Part shown: piece after piece, positions 23,167 through 32,988 of the stretch
How positions within the stretch are numbered: the first letter of the stretch is position 1
Layout: each line of letters begins with the position of its first letter
NCBI GenBank assembly: GCA_029747015.1
Contig: JAKOGI010000333.1
Span: 310,001 to 374,000 of the forward strand
Length of the DNA stretch: 64,000 nucleotides
Direction of reading: 5' to 3'
Origin: Carnegiea gigantea
Taxonomy: Eukaryota; Streptophyta; Magnoliopsida; Caryophyllales; Cactaceae
Made by a program: the position numbers and the translations under genes
The notes under the pieces: generated by a model
What the model was told of the DNA's origin: nothing
The model's database searches: none
Seen by the model: the letters and a program-made list of their open reading frames with translations, nothing else

Positions 23167-24140
23167 TAGGGCTGTTCATTGATCCCGGACCGGACCAGAC
23201 CAGCCTGGATAGAAATCCGAATAAGGTTCATTTTGAGGACCGAAGACCGGACCGATTCATAGTCGGTCTAGAACGGTGCCGGATCGAGCAAACTCGGACC
23301 GGACCGACTGTGGACCGAATCTCAAATGGGTTGACCAGCTAAGCTTGTTTAATTAGTGAATTGTGATATCACCTAGTAGTCAGGAAAATTAGTTTCCCAA
23401 CAGTTTTTCGCTGAAATTGCTTTCTACTTCTGCTAGAAATGGGTCATTGGCTCCAATTTCACCCACTAAGTCAGATCCTGTAGCCCGGATTATGCCTTGG
23501 GAGATGGCAAGTTCAGGTTGGGGTGAGGGTGAGTTGGTGGGGGAGGTGAGGGCAGGAGGGTTTTATGGCAGAGGAAGCAGAGAGAGTGATTGAGTTAATG
23601 GCAGTTGCAGCCATGGATTCTAAGAGAGAGAGGGGGAGTGAGTGAGAAAGAAAGAGGCTTAGTGGGAGGATAGGATTGCAGGGAGAAAAGAATTGATTGT
23701 TTTTTGAGGGATTGGATTGAAGATGATTTCGTGGGTGAGATGGGGGTTGAAATTGAATTTAATGACCCCACAACCACAATAGGATGAATTTGGTGGTTGT
23801 GTGTAGGCAACTTTCCAGATAGTTTTGCTTCTGCATCATCCAAAAATTATGGCTACCCATGTTTCCAAAGTTTTTGATCATGGCATTGTTACATTAAGAA
23901 CCAATGGTTAATGCCAAACCAGTGACCAAAAGCCCATTAGCCCAAAATATGCAACCTAACATTTATTCAGTCCATAGTCCGGTCCACCGGTCCACCCGGT
24001 CCAGACCGAGACCGGACCGAAGAACGAACGAGGCCAAACGCAGAACCGTGGGTAGGACCAAATCACCCCGGTCCGGTCTGGTCCGGTCCAAGTCGGTCTT
24101 CAGTGCAGTCTAGTCCCCGACCGAATAATGAACAACCCTA
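23167..24140. mobile_element. hAT-type non-autonomous DNA transposon inside Athila-1
   Basis: The ends are imperfect terminal inverted repeats. The left is TAGGGCTGTTCATTGATC. The right, read inversely, is TAGGGTTGTTCATTATTC. The flanks AATGTGAT (23159-23166) and AATATAAT (24141-24148) agree at 6 of 8 bases, as expected for a decayed 8-bp hAT target duplication. The Athila-3 sister sequence runs through this site without the insert. Both subterminal regions are packed with GGACCGG/CCGGTCC runs (about 23190-23320 and 23976-24120), typical of transposase-binding arrays. No transposase is encoded; the middle (about 23380-23860) is unrelated GC-richer sequence. Confidence 0.8.
23389..23614 (-). 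pseudogene. Captured gene fragment, RAF2/PCD-like chloroplast protein N-terminus
   Basis: From an ATG at 23614 the minus strand reads MAATAINSITLSASSAIKPS, a Ser/Ala-rich start like a plastid transit peptide. It hits a TGA at 23513-23515. In the frame shifted by one base, the next part reads SDLVGEIGANDPFLAEVESN and then FSEKLLGN, ending at TAA 23389-23391. This resembles the segment after the transit peptide in plant pterin-4-alpha-carbinolamine dehydratase-like proteins such as RAF2, a Rubisco assembly factor (pattern DxxGxxGAxDPxxxE...F.xKxLG). It sits inside a hAT element, with a possible 5' UTR above it (to about 23843). The capture and the family call are inference. It is not functional. 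Confidence 0.5.
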
Positions 24141-25397
24141 AATATAATATAGGCATTCTTTGTTTTGTGAGCCACATAGCTAAATTGCGACCCTGATTTG
24201 AGATTTTTACCCTTTGTTAACCCCTTTGAGCTTTGACCCTTTTTGTTGTGAACCCTTCATTTAATTTTAGTCATGGCCTAACACATTTCCTACCTCTAAG
24301 TCAAGGCTAATGGGGCAACACTTCATTATTTGGGTGGGTAGCTTTTGAGTATTTTATGAATTTAGTAGTTAATTTATCTACATGGTGGGGATGTATCATG
24401 GTGACCATTTGGAGATTGAGCTGTATTGTTCCTATACATACCATTCATTCATTTCCTTATTAATGGAAAAAAAAAGGAAAAAAAAAGAAAAAAGAAAAAA
24501 TGGAAAAAGCTCAAATGAAAATTTTTCCATTGAAAAAAAAGAAAAAAAGTTTTAAAAAGTCCAAAAAAATTCCAAAAAAAGAGTTGTGAATAAGAGTCTT
24601 TGACATGGATGTATCATTGTACGCATTTCCAATGGTCAATTTATTGTGGGGTGTGTTCCTAATTTGCATTTTGAGAGAGTGTGTGCTTATTATAGTCAGA
24701 GTAAGTGATGATTGCTCATTAGCTTTGGCCTTTACCCTCTCATTTTTCCAAATCATTTGTCCCTCTCTTACCCTTAATCTTTAGCCCCATTATAATCCGT
24801 GAAAAGTCCTCTTGATTATTATTTTGCATATTGCATTTTAGTGGTGGAGAATCGAGAGCCTTAGCAAAGCTATGGTAGTTTGTGTGATTGGAAGAGAATA
24901 GAGTGAACCTTGTTATATTTTAAACACATGAGTTGGAGTGTTCTGCATTCTCCTAAAGTGAGGGTCTACCAGTCATGCTTGTACATAATTTCTTAGTGGG
25001 GTAAAAGATTATGTATCGATGTCATCAGTGAGGATTAAGGATTTTTTGATGTGTAAATTGCATTTATACATGATCTAATGCTTTGGTTGCATGAGTGACG
25101 TGGTTGATTAGAATGTGTACACAGGTATTTTCCCCTGTGTTGTGTATATAAGATTTTGGAAAAAAAAAACCAAAAAGATTTTTGATTTTCTGTTTTCTTT
25201 TTTTTTTTATAGATTTTGTGGGTATATCTTCTACAAACCCTCACGAGATCTTACTCGTCCACTAGGGGTAACCTGGGGGTTTAAAGGGCTTGTTGCACAT
25301 GCTAAGTGCAATCATGATTCCTACGAAAGTGAGTTAGGATTTTTATTTCCCTTTTCTAGGATTTTTAGTTTTATTTTACTCGGGGTCGAGCAAAACT

Positions 25398-25413
25398 TAA
25401 GTGTGGGGGTATT
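25398..25413 (+). other. Athila-1 polypurine tract
   Basis: TAAGTGTGGGGGTATT lies directly before the 3' LTR (25414). It is the same tract as in Athila-2 and is the expected plus-strand primer. Confidence 0.8.
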
Positions 25414-26669
25414 TATTCAAGCAAAAATTATGATATTTTATACCCTTTTATTATCTAATAATTGCTCAAAATAAATTACTAAATTAGAATTTTAATAATA
25501 TGTTTGTTTAATTTATAGGGATTGGAGAATTTGGAAAAAATGAATAATGTTCTCAAAGTTTGGACCAAGAGAAGAGAGAAAAAGAAAAGGAAGAAAACAT
25601 AACAGAAGAAGAGCAGCCCATGCGCGAAGGCCAGCCCAGTTTTCCCTTCCTCCTCCCGTTCTCTCTCTTCCCTCTCCTCTCCCTAGCTATATGGGCCTAG
25701 CCCAACTTCCTTGCTTTCTCTTATGGGCAGACCCAAGTGAATCTCCGGCTAGCCTTCTCTTCTCTTTAATCTTACACCTACTGCTGACTTATACCAACAA
25801 GCGCAGCGCATGTAATCTTCCCCCCTCCTCTTCTTCTTGTTCTTCGGTTTTACAACCCAGATGATCAAAATTCCCCTGCTTTGCTTTTCCTTCTTCCTCA
25901 ACCTCAATCAATGCTCTACTTCTTTATCTTCCTCACGCCGTAGTCGCTACCCCTTTCTCGCTCCTCTTTCATGTCCATCATCAATTGATGGGTTACAAAG
26001 GAGTCAATGAAAGCAATTAATTGGGGATACGAATGGCGATGTTTCGAAGGTCTTTAAAGGAGGACCGAGAGCATAGAGAAGCAAGGAGGAGACATAGGGC
26101 AGATAAGGTTTTTAATTTCTTTGTTCTCGAATTTGAGGTTCTGTCTTTCATTCCAGAGATTCATGCAATACAGTTCTTTGTTAGTTCAATTCAAGTGAGA
26201 TTTTTGGTTTCTTTTAAGTTGGATTTGCTGAACTATAATTTAGATATCGTGCTTTTGTGCTTTTCATGTGCTCCTATGTTCTGATTCTACTTCCATCTTA
26301 TTGTGCCGAGCTGCTTCAGTTATGGGTTGTGCTTTGCTTTGCTCTGCTTCGATGGAAGTTTGGCTGAATCGGGTGTTCTGTCTAAATGAATAATTATAGC
26401 TAAGTGTTGGTGGGTTCAAATTATTTATAGTTTGATGCTTCCTAATTTGACTAGATTCTTTGCAAAGCATATGGTTCACAATTTCATGAATTAATCCTGT
26501 TTATTTAGTCTATTAATTTATGTAATAACTTGACTATAAAGTTGGTTAATTTTAGCAACTAATTTTGATTTAGTTTAGAATTTTATGTATTCTAATTTTA
26601 CAAACTATCCTTGAGGACGACACCCGTAAATGCTACAACGATAAACTGTGTGCTTGTGGATTCACAACA
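25414..26669 (+). repeat. Athila-1 3' LTR
   Basis: It starts TATTCAAGCAAAAATTATGA (TA where the 5' copy has TG) and ends GGATTCACAACA. It aligns with 4056-5342. A block of about 44 bp present in the 5' LTR (around 4340-4385) is missing here, and many substitutions separate the two. The TATA candidate of the 5' copy reads TACAAAG here. Followed by AAAAC, the imperfect target duplication. Confidence 0.88.
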
Positions 26670-27080
26670 AAAACTCCTGAGACTCTTAAAGAGGGGTTAG
26701 GCTACGGTTGATGATTTGAAGGAGTTGAATCTTGGAACCAACGAAGAGCCTCGCCCTATCTGCTCGAGCACATCACTCACATCCAAAGAGGAAAAGCGGC
26801 ACTTGAAACTCCTGTCAGAGTATAAAGATGTGTTTCCCTGAAGTTAAAAGAAATGCCCGGCCTAGATCAAAAGGTCGTATCCCACCGCCTGTCTATCAAA
26901 AGGGGCGTTTCGTTTAAGCATCAACCTCAGCAACATTTTCGCCCAAAGTTGGCACCGAAAATTGAAAAAGAGCTCAACAGACTCATAAAGATAGGATTCA
27001 TTCGCGAGGTCAAGTACCCAACATAGATCGTAAACATTATGCCTGTCAAGAAGAAAAACGGCCAGCTTTGTATTTACATG
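26670..27080 (+). pseudogene. Tat-like RT N-terminal region, fragment b
   Basis: The fragment continues the pol order of fragment a: DDLKELNLGTNEEPRP, LLSEYKDVFP followed by a stop, then YKEMPGLDQKVV-type sequence, FRPKLAPKIEKELNRLIKIG, FIREVKYPT, a stop where Trp is expected, then VNIMPVKKKNGQL. This is the RT finger region of Tat-type gypsy elements (family form: W-S-x-E-E-M-P-G-L-D, and G-F-I-R-E-V-x-Y-P-x-W). It breaks off inside the KKNGQ-x-R-V-C-V-D-F motif, where Athila-4 begins. The exact junction is uncertain by about 30 bp. Confidence 0.75.
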
Positions 27081-28320
27081 GATGACGCACCACAAGCGCA
27101 TGGGCATTGCAGTTTAGATTCAAACATCGTCCTCAGTTACCATAGTAATCTATCAAGTTAATATTCTATTGAAATGCTAAGCAATTAATCTTTTCAATGA
27201 GTTGATTTAAAAATACTAACTATCTAATTGGAAACCTAATCAAAGTAGAGTACTTAGGGATTCAATCCACAAGTAAAGAGTTAGATCATAGAGTTAAACA
27301 TGCACTTTTCATATATTGGATGATTCAATGAATTGCAATCAAGTTAAATCGAATCATTTCTTTTAAAATAAATTAAATTGACCAAACAAATTCAACTAAC
27401 ACTATTTCAAATGTCCTTGTTTTAGTTAGGTTGAAGATTTATGAATGCTAAGTCTTCTCTTAACATATAATTCTCTCTCGAGTTTTGCTATGTCAAGTTC
27501 TATCAAGGTGATTTAATAGTGAGTTTCACTTTTTAGTACTTCACTCGACTATCTAATATAAGCAAGCAAAATTGGCCAAACTTTACCCCAAACACCTCAA
27601 TCTCAAGATAGAAACAAATCATTCCAATCATGGAGTAAGCATAAGATTGTAGAAATTAAGGATCCAACTACAATACTATGCCTAACAAATCCCTAGATTA
27701 ATTAAAACTACTCACTCATATTTCAAATTTAACTCACACAAGAGTTCAAACATAAATTCAAAGGGAAAGAAAGCTTTACAACAATGGCAGCCCTTAAATG
27801 GTGCCATGATCTCCAAGCCTCCAAAAGTAAAATTCTCCCTTTAATTCTCTTTCTGCTACCAAAAATAAACTAAAAATTCTAACTTATGAGAGATGGATGG
27901 GGGAGTAGTCGTGAGATGATGATGGATCTCTCTCTTTTTAGCTGAAAAACAACCCTTTTAAGTAAAAAAACCAAGCATGTTCAGCCGCACAACAAAGTAA
28001 GATGAAAAGGTTAGTAATTACAGGATCACCATAGTCCGTAGAACCACCGCGGGCATATCATGGTTCTTGCTGGAATGGAAATGTTTTGCTCTTCCCTTGC
28101 TCCACGGGCATAGGACTAGGGTACCTCCGTGGCAGGCCAATATGCACTCCAATAAGGATCAATTGCTGTGTTAAATGGACTAAAATCCTACAAAAGCAAT
28201 GAAAGAACCATACAAAAGCATAAAATGAGAATAGTAGCATAAATTATAACGTCAAGTCCATGAATTCTCGAAGAAGTGCTACAAAACGGCCCAAAATGAA
28301 GTAAATAGAAGCACTTGTCA
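27081..28320 (-). repeat. Athila-4 LTR
   Basis: On the minus strand it starts TGACAAGTGCTTCTATTTAC directly after a PPT. It contains a TACTTGTGGATTGAATCCCT segment (27255-27274), which recalls the 'CCTGTGGATTCGACCC' block near the 3' end of many Athila LTRs. The inner boundary at 28320 is firm. The outer one near 27081-27110 is estimated, because no second LTR exists to align. There is no coding content. Confidence 0.68.
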
Positions 28321-28337
28321 AATTCCCCCATGCTTGG
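28321..28337 (-). other. Athila-4 polypurine tract
   Basis: On the minus strand it reads CCAAGCATGGGGGAATT just before the LTR TG. The AAGCATGGGGG form is distinct from the GTGTGGGGG of the other three Athila elements, so this is a different subfamily. Confidence 0.72.
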
Positions 28338-29950
28338 ATCCTTGCTTGTCCCTAAGTAGCATTAAAACCAAAAATTATTCACAACCTCCTTAAGAACAAC
28401 ATTGGTAGCAACCCAATGGCAAAGTCGATCCAAAGTTAGTCCAAAAGTGCCAAAATCATTTAACAAATAGGCTAGGAAATGAAGTTTTTGAAAATCATTT
28501 GATCAGCCACAATGTGAAGTTTGAATCAACCCCCCCAAATCATCAAATACAATCGCATCGATATATGAAATGGTTGGAGCTAGTAATGTCTTTAGAACCT
28601 CACTGCAGTCATGTGGCACTCGTTACTCATGTGTTTGAAAATGTAGGAAGATTCCTCAATTCTCATTGCATAGATTCAAATCTACCATAAGCTTGATAAA
28701 TCTTTTTAATTCGCCATCACAAGTATGCAATACACATTAGACAATCCTAAGGACTTTATGAGCTTGTAACGGGGCCATGGGTAAAGGTAAGGGGAATGAA
28801 TATTTTGGAAATATGGAGCTAGAAGTCATAGACTAAAAGCTAAACTCTTACAACGCTCTCATCTAAGGCTCTCCTCAAACCAATACACTTCAATTGTAAA
28901 CACATCCCCTTTCACAACCAAACGAAGAGAAGAGAGTTGAAAATCAAATATACTTTTTACAATCTAAACAAGGCCAAGACTCCTTTATTCTTTTTTTTTC
29001 CTTTCTTTTCTCCTTCTTTTTTTAATTTTTCTTTTTACTCATAAAATAGTTGGCCAAGGGAATGCGTATCAAACTTCAATTCCAACTCTTTTCTAATATT
29101 TGTACAATAAAACAAGGGATCTCTTAAACTTTCATGAACTGACCAACCAAATCCACTTAAAAGACCTCAATGCCCCGTACTAACTCGCAATCAAACTCAG
29201 TTTACAAGGATGAAATGCTTCTCCAGTCTTGGCTTAAGGGTTAGATAAAAGTTTGGCGAAAGGTTATGTTCGGAGGTTCTCATCAATGAAGACGGATAAA
29301 GTAAAAGAATACCTCAATCATGTCGCCTAATGCATATGTTAAGTGTGATCTTGAATGAGAGTTATAGCAAGTTCTAGAGAAATGATGTTGAGGAAGAGTC
29401 GCTCATGAATTAGCAAGAGACTAAATTAATAAATTAGTCTTTAAAAGTTCAAAGCCTCACGAAACATCTACCAAGGTCATACCTAGCTCATTAGGAGACT
29501 CATGCCAAAACTCATATAAAGAATCATGGATTAATCAATTCGTACTCAACAAATGGTCAAAGCATGAAGCTCACTTTTGCAAACTCATTTTTAAAGACTT
29601 TTATTCACAATTGGGCAAATTAAAGGGTTAATCTAAACCAAAGACGTCTACCTAATTTACCAAGTTTATCATCGGAGGATTTTTTTTCCTTTTTTTAAGT
29701 GAATGCATGCTCCCAATAACAAGTCGCTATGGTAATTGAAACTAATCCTAGATGCTGCAAGTAAGAATACCAAGAAAATGCAAAAGCTATAAAAACGAAC
29801 CAAAACTGAAAAGAAATCTAAATATACCTCTAACATACTCTAGCTACATGTGATTAAACCTAAAATGCAACTCTAAATGCAATCATAAACAATATACACA
29901 ATACATACACATGTACACACCAAATCAAATTAAGCCTCAAATGCCATCAA
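28338..29950 (-). other. Athila-4 3' non-coding region
   Basis: 1.6 kb with no recognisable gene. It has a pyrimidine-rich run at 28988-29036 and another at 29680-29697. The small frames here (for example plus 28499-28690) have no protein character. It lies between the ORF1-type gene and the PPT. Confidence 0.65.
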
Positions 29951-31400
29951 TTAACTAAGTAACTCCCTTATGATTGAACAAAGCATTGTCCTCAATATGA
30001 TCACAGAGGTAGACAAGGGAAAGAGGAGTAACAAGAAGCAATCAGAAGATAGGTAGGGAAGGAGGGTGAGGAGGTTGATCATAAGAGATATGCCAATCTC
30101 TCCAGATCTGAAAACAAGCCTTATAGTCCTCAAAATATTGGGTCTGGGCAGCAAGCATCCCATAGAGCTCATCGTACTATTCTTAGACAAAGTCCCAAAA
30201 AGCGGCATTCTCATAGGCAACATAGGCTCGAAGGGACACTTGCTTCTCCTGAATAGACCTAAGGGTGACTTAGACCACTTTAAAGTCCGTGGAGGAAGGT
30301 TGGGAGGAAGAACTAGGGCGCCAAGGTTAGTAGGGGGAGGAGGAGGTACAGGATAGACAACCTGAGCAGCACCAGGTACCTAATGAAAGTTAGCACAGTG
30401 AAGTAAGGTGGTTTGCTCAACATTGGGAAGCGGCAAAAGTCAATCCTCGAGATAAATCCAACACAAACATCAAGCCTTTACTTTGCAAAAATTCATCAAC
30501 TCAAAAGCGGCTTGATCAAGCCACTTGGACCCATAAACCCAATCCTCAGGGTTGGGCTCAACACCTAAGGATCTAGCAATGGTCGTGATTATACCTCAAT
30601 GACAATTCTACCCTTATTGCTGATAACTACACTATATAATTGTCAGGCCAAGAACGCCCCAGGATCAATTCGGACACCATCTAGCATACACGAAAGTTGG
30701 TATAACTCAAACAATCTTGGGACATTAAAACTATCATCCCAAGCAAAGAAACAACAAGCAAGAATATGTTGAGCCACCCAAACCCAAGGGTTCCTAATAT
30801 TAGTGCATTTGGAAGAACTAATGTTGTACCTAAAATCCCCCGAAAGCTCACCCCAAAATGCATTTGGGTTGACTTCACGAGGAATTTGATAACTTGGTAA
30901 GTCCAAGCTAGGTGGAAAACCAAATATGTTGTTAAAGGCACTTAGGTTCAACTCATAAATCTACCCTTACAAATAAAATGAAATATATCTTGCTCGACAT
31001 TGAGGCCCTTGAGTGACCTCAACATGCAAAGTACTTAGAAATTTAAGTGTGACATCAAGATATGTATGGTCTTTCATTTCATAAAGTGCCGCATACCCCC
31101 CATGCAAATAAACACCTTATGTCATCTAACAATCCCAAATAGCCCAACAATTCCTCATCATAATAACGGGTTGCCACAATAATTCTTTTAGTCAAGCAAT
31201 TATATCGAGCAATATGTTCGGGGTTAATCAAACCAAGGGGATGAGGAACATTACCTCGGATCCGTGCATTGGTGGAAGTGCGGGAGCTTCATTGAGTCTA
31301 TGGTGGCGCTTGGCTAGATGCCCCCACCTCCTTAATATTCCTTTGTCTCTTGTTGGGTGTTGTGGGTGTAAAAATGCGAGAAATTGGAACAAAAACCTCA
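29951..31400 (-). pseudogene. ATHILA ORF1-type protein gene, broken
   Basis: On the minus strand the pieces are: LGLINPEHIARYNCLTKRII (31236 down), LDDIRCLFAW, then 30951-30643, which reads NLSAFNNIFGFPPSLDLPSY, FWGELSGDFRYN, SSKCTNIRNPWVWVAQHILA and LYQLSCMLDGVRIDPGAFLA. A further run reads NKGRIVIEV and WLDQAAFELMNFCKV in shifted frames, and the tail reads AFWDFV...LAAQTQYFEDYKAC near 30200-30110. This order is that of the ATHILA ORF1 family, which sits downstream of pol in Athila elements (the env position). Its function is not established. Stops and frameshifts break it at least five times. No clear membrane segment was seen. Confidence 0.72.
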
Positions 31401-32265
31401 AGAATGAGATATAAGAAAGGAAAGGGAAGAATTTATGTGAAAAAGATGAGAAGTTTGAGGTCGAAAACGATGGTTATGGGGGAAGGGTGAAAGGAAGATG
31501 AATAGGGGAAAGAAAATGTAGAAGAAGATGACTTAGGTGTGAAAAATCATAAATTTAGGGAGAGGAGAAGAGTTAGAGTAAAAATTGAGTGTTTTAAAAA
31601 GAAATTTGGAAGAAAAAGGTGAGGAATTGAAAGTGTAACAATGGAGGGTTTAGAGAGGGAAAGTGGGAGATAGAGAGACAAAGCCACGAGGAAGAAGATG
31701 AAAAGGGGAAGGAAAGGTTTCCATGGTCAAAAACCCTTGACCGCGGCCTACAACTGGCCACCACGGTTTGTGGGAGACACTACAGTCTGACCGTGGTGAC
31801 TACTGGCAGAATTTTTCTTTGGACAAGGCAGGTATGCTATGGACCGTATTTTGAAATACGGCCAACCCGTGGCATATCAAAAAAATATTGACTAATTAAA
31901 AAATTGACCACGGCCTGTATTGATGAATACTGATGGTCTGTGGTGTCATCTGTCAAGAACTACTGAACACTCTTGCCCCCCTTTTTTTTGTTTCCTTCTT
32001 TTTCTCTTTTCTTTTTGGAAGTAGAAACTATCGAAAGATAAGATGAAAGCAATTAAAGGACTAAAGTTGCCTCCCAAGAAGCGTTCATTTAAAGTCAAGA
32101 GTTTGACCTTGATTCTATGTGCACTCGAGATCGGTGAAAATATAGGCATCATGTTTGTTGCGAACCATGAAATTGTAATCTTTCAACTGAAGGTACCACC
32201 TCAGACACTCAGGTAGGAGGTCCTTCGTCATCACCAAGTGACGTCATAATGTATTATCAATGTAT
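31401..32265 (-). other. Athila-4 region upstream of ORF1 and ragged junction with Tat
   Basis: Mostly non-coding. 31430-31720 is purine-rich on the plus strand. 31720-31960 has several CCGTGGT/ACCACGG-type words (31765, 31795, 31873). On the minus strand GAACGCTTCTTGGGAGGCAA (32069-32088) is the pol-to-ORF1 junction motif. A minus-strand stretch at about 32145-32225 reads LPECLRWYLQLKDYNF, which could be an RNase H-like scrap; this is uncertain. The truncation point lies near 32225-32265. Confidence 0.5.
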
Positions 32266-32988
32266 AGGACAAATCAATAACATGGTCTACCAGACAGGCC
32301 ACTATCATCATGTTCAATTCCATTGCCGATCACAGAGCTCATGACTGACTCAACCACAGGGTACAAAGTGTTATCGTTCATGAATTATACCGCAGGATAC
32401 AATTAGATTTAGATGGCACCGGAAGATCAATAGGTCACAACCTTATACACACGTAAATGCATTTTTTGCTATAAAGTGATGCCTTTTGATCTTAAGAATG
32501 CATGAGCAACTTACCAAAGGGCAATGCAAACAATTTTTGATAATATACTCGACAAGATAATCAAGTGCTATGTCGACGATTTGCTGGTCAGGTCTAAAAA
32601 GAGGGCGGATCACATATAAGATGTTCAGCTAATCTTCAAGTGATTATGATGATGCCAGTTGAAGATGACTACACTTAAGTGTGCATTTTGTGCCACCTTT
32701 GAAAAGTTCTTGGGTGTCATCATTCATCACAGACGAATTGAGATAGACCAGTTGAAGACCAAAGCAATCCAAGAGATGTCTGAGCCTAAGAATGTCAAGG
32801 AGCTTCACGAATTTCAAGCTCGCTTGGCATGGATCCGAAGATTCATCTCAAATCTTGCAGAACGTTGATGCACCATTTGAGTAGGACGAGTCATGTCACA
32901 CGGCTTTTGAAAAAATAAAGAAATATTTGTCCCATCCTCCGATGTTAAGGGCACCAATCCCTAGCAAACCTCTCGTAATGTACATTGC
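32266..32988 (+). pseudogene. Tat-like RT palm and RNase H start, fragment c
   Basis: It resumes the RT broken off in fragment b: PLPITELMTDSTTGYKVLSF, then MAPED, then FCYKVMPFDLKNAWATYQRA and the catalytic motif CYVDDLLVRS (YVDD at 32569-32580, intact). The thumb and connection region EKFLGVIIHHRRIEIDQLKT to FQARLAWIRRFISNLAER (open run 32659-32868) follows. It ends at the start of the RNase H equivalent of KPLVMYIA, where the Athila-3 LTR begins (32989). Several stops. The clean succession a-b-c indicates one Tat copy hit three times. Confidence 0.8.

Larger units (their letters stand above)
22499..25397 (+). other. Athila-1 3' non-coding region
   Basis: No plausible gene, apart from the hAT insertion at 23167-24140. 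It matches the sister region of Athila-3 (62940 on) block by block: a T-rich stretch after the stop, CCCAATGAGGGCATTGTGAA, a purine-rich tract GGTGTGGTGGTGGAGA (22772-22787), then ACCCTTTTTGTTGTGAACC (24237 on). An A-rich low-complexity run is at 24466-24585, and a CATGAG...CCTGTGTTGTGTATATAAG stretch lies near 25090-25150. The env-position ORF seen in some Athila elements is absent. Confidence 0.72.
4056..26669 (+). mobile_element. Athila-1, Ty3/gypsy Athila element, disrupted
   Basis: The element comprises 5' LTR 4056-5342, PBS, gag, PR, RT, RH, INT, a long 3' non-coding region, PPT and 3' LTR 25414-26669. It is flanked by GAAAC (4051-4055) and AAAAC (26670-26674), a 5-bp target duplication with one mismatch. 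The target was a Tat-like element whose coding order continues across it. Integrase is split by Athila-2 (10779-21544), and the 3' region carries a hAT element (23167-24140). Without these it would be about 10.9 kb, normal for Athila. Its LTRs are visibly diverged, including a deletion of roughly 44 bp in the 3' copy, so it is older than the Sireviruses. Confidence 0.9.
27081..32265 (-). mobile_element. Athila-4, truncated Athila-type element with ORF1/env-position gene
   Basis: A minus-strand element interrupts the Tat RT. From its 3' end it shows an LTR (about 27081-28320), a PPT, a long non-coding stretch, an ATHILA ORF1-type frame (29951-31400) and the junction motif GAACGCTTCTTGGGAGGCAA (minus strand, about 32069-32088), which in many plant Athila elements lies between pol and this ORF. 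No pol or gag, and no 5' LTR, follows before Tat resumes near 32266. The 5' half is therefore missing. Both outer boundaries are approximate, and no target duplication could be fixed. Confidence 0.7.

Noticed and set aside
25115..25474. 119-codon plus frame before the Athila-1 3' LTR
   Set aside because: It runs across the PPT and into the LTR, starts in a T-rich non-coding stretch and has no motif.
28058..28690. Small frames in the Athila-4 LTR and 3' region
   Set aside because: Short, without motifs, and in plainly non-coding AT-rich sequence.
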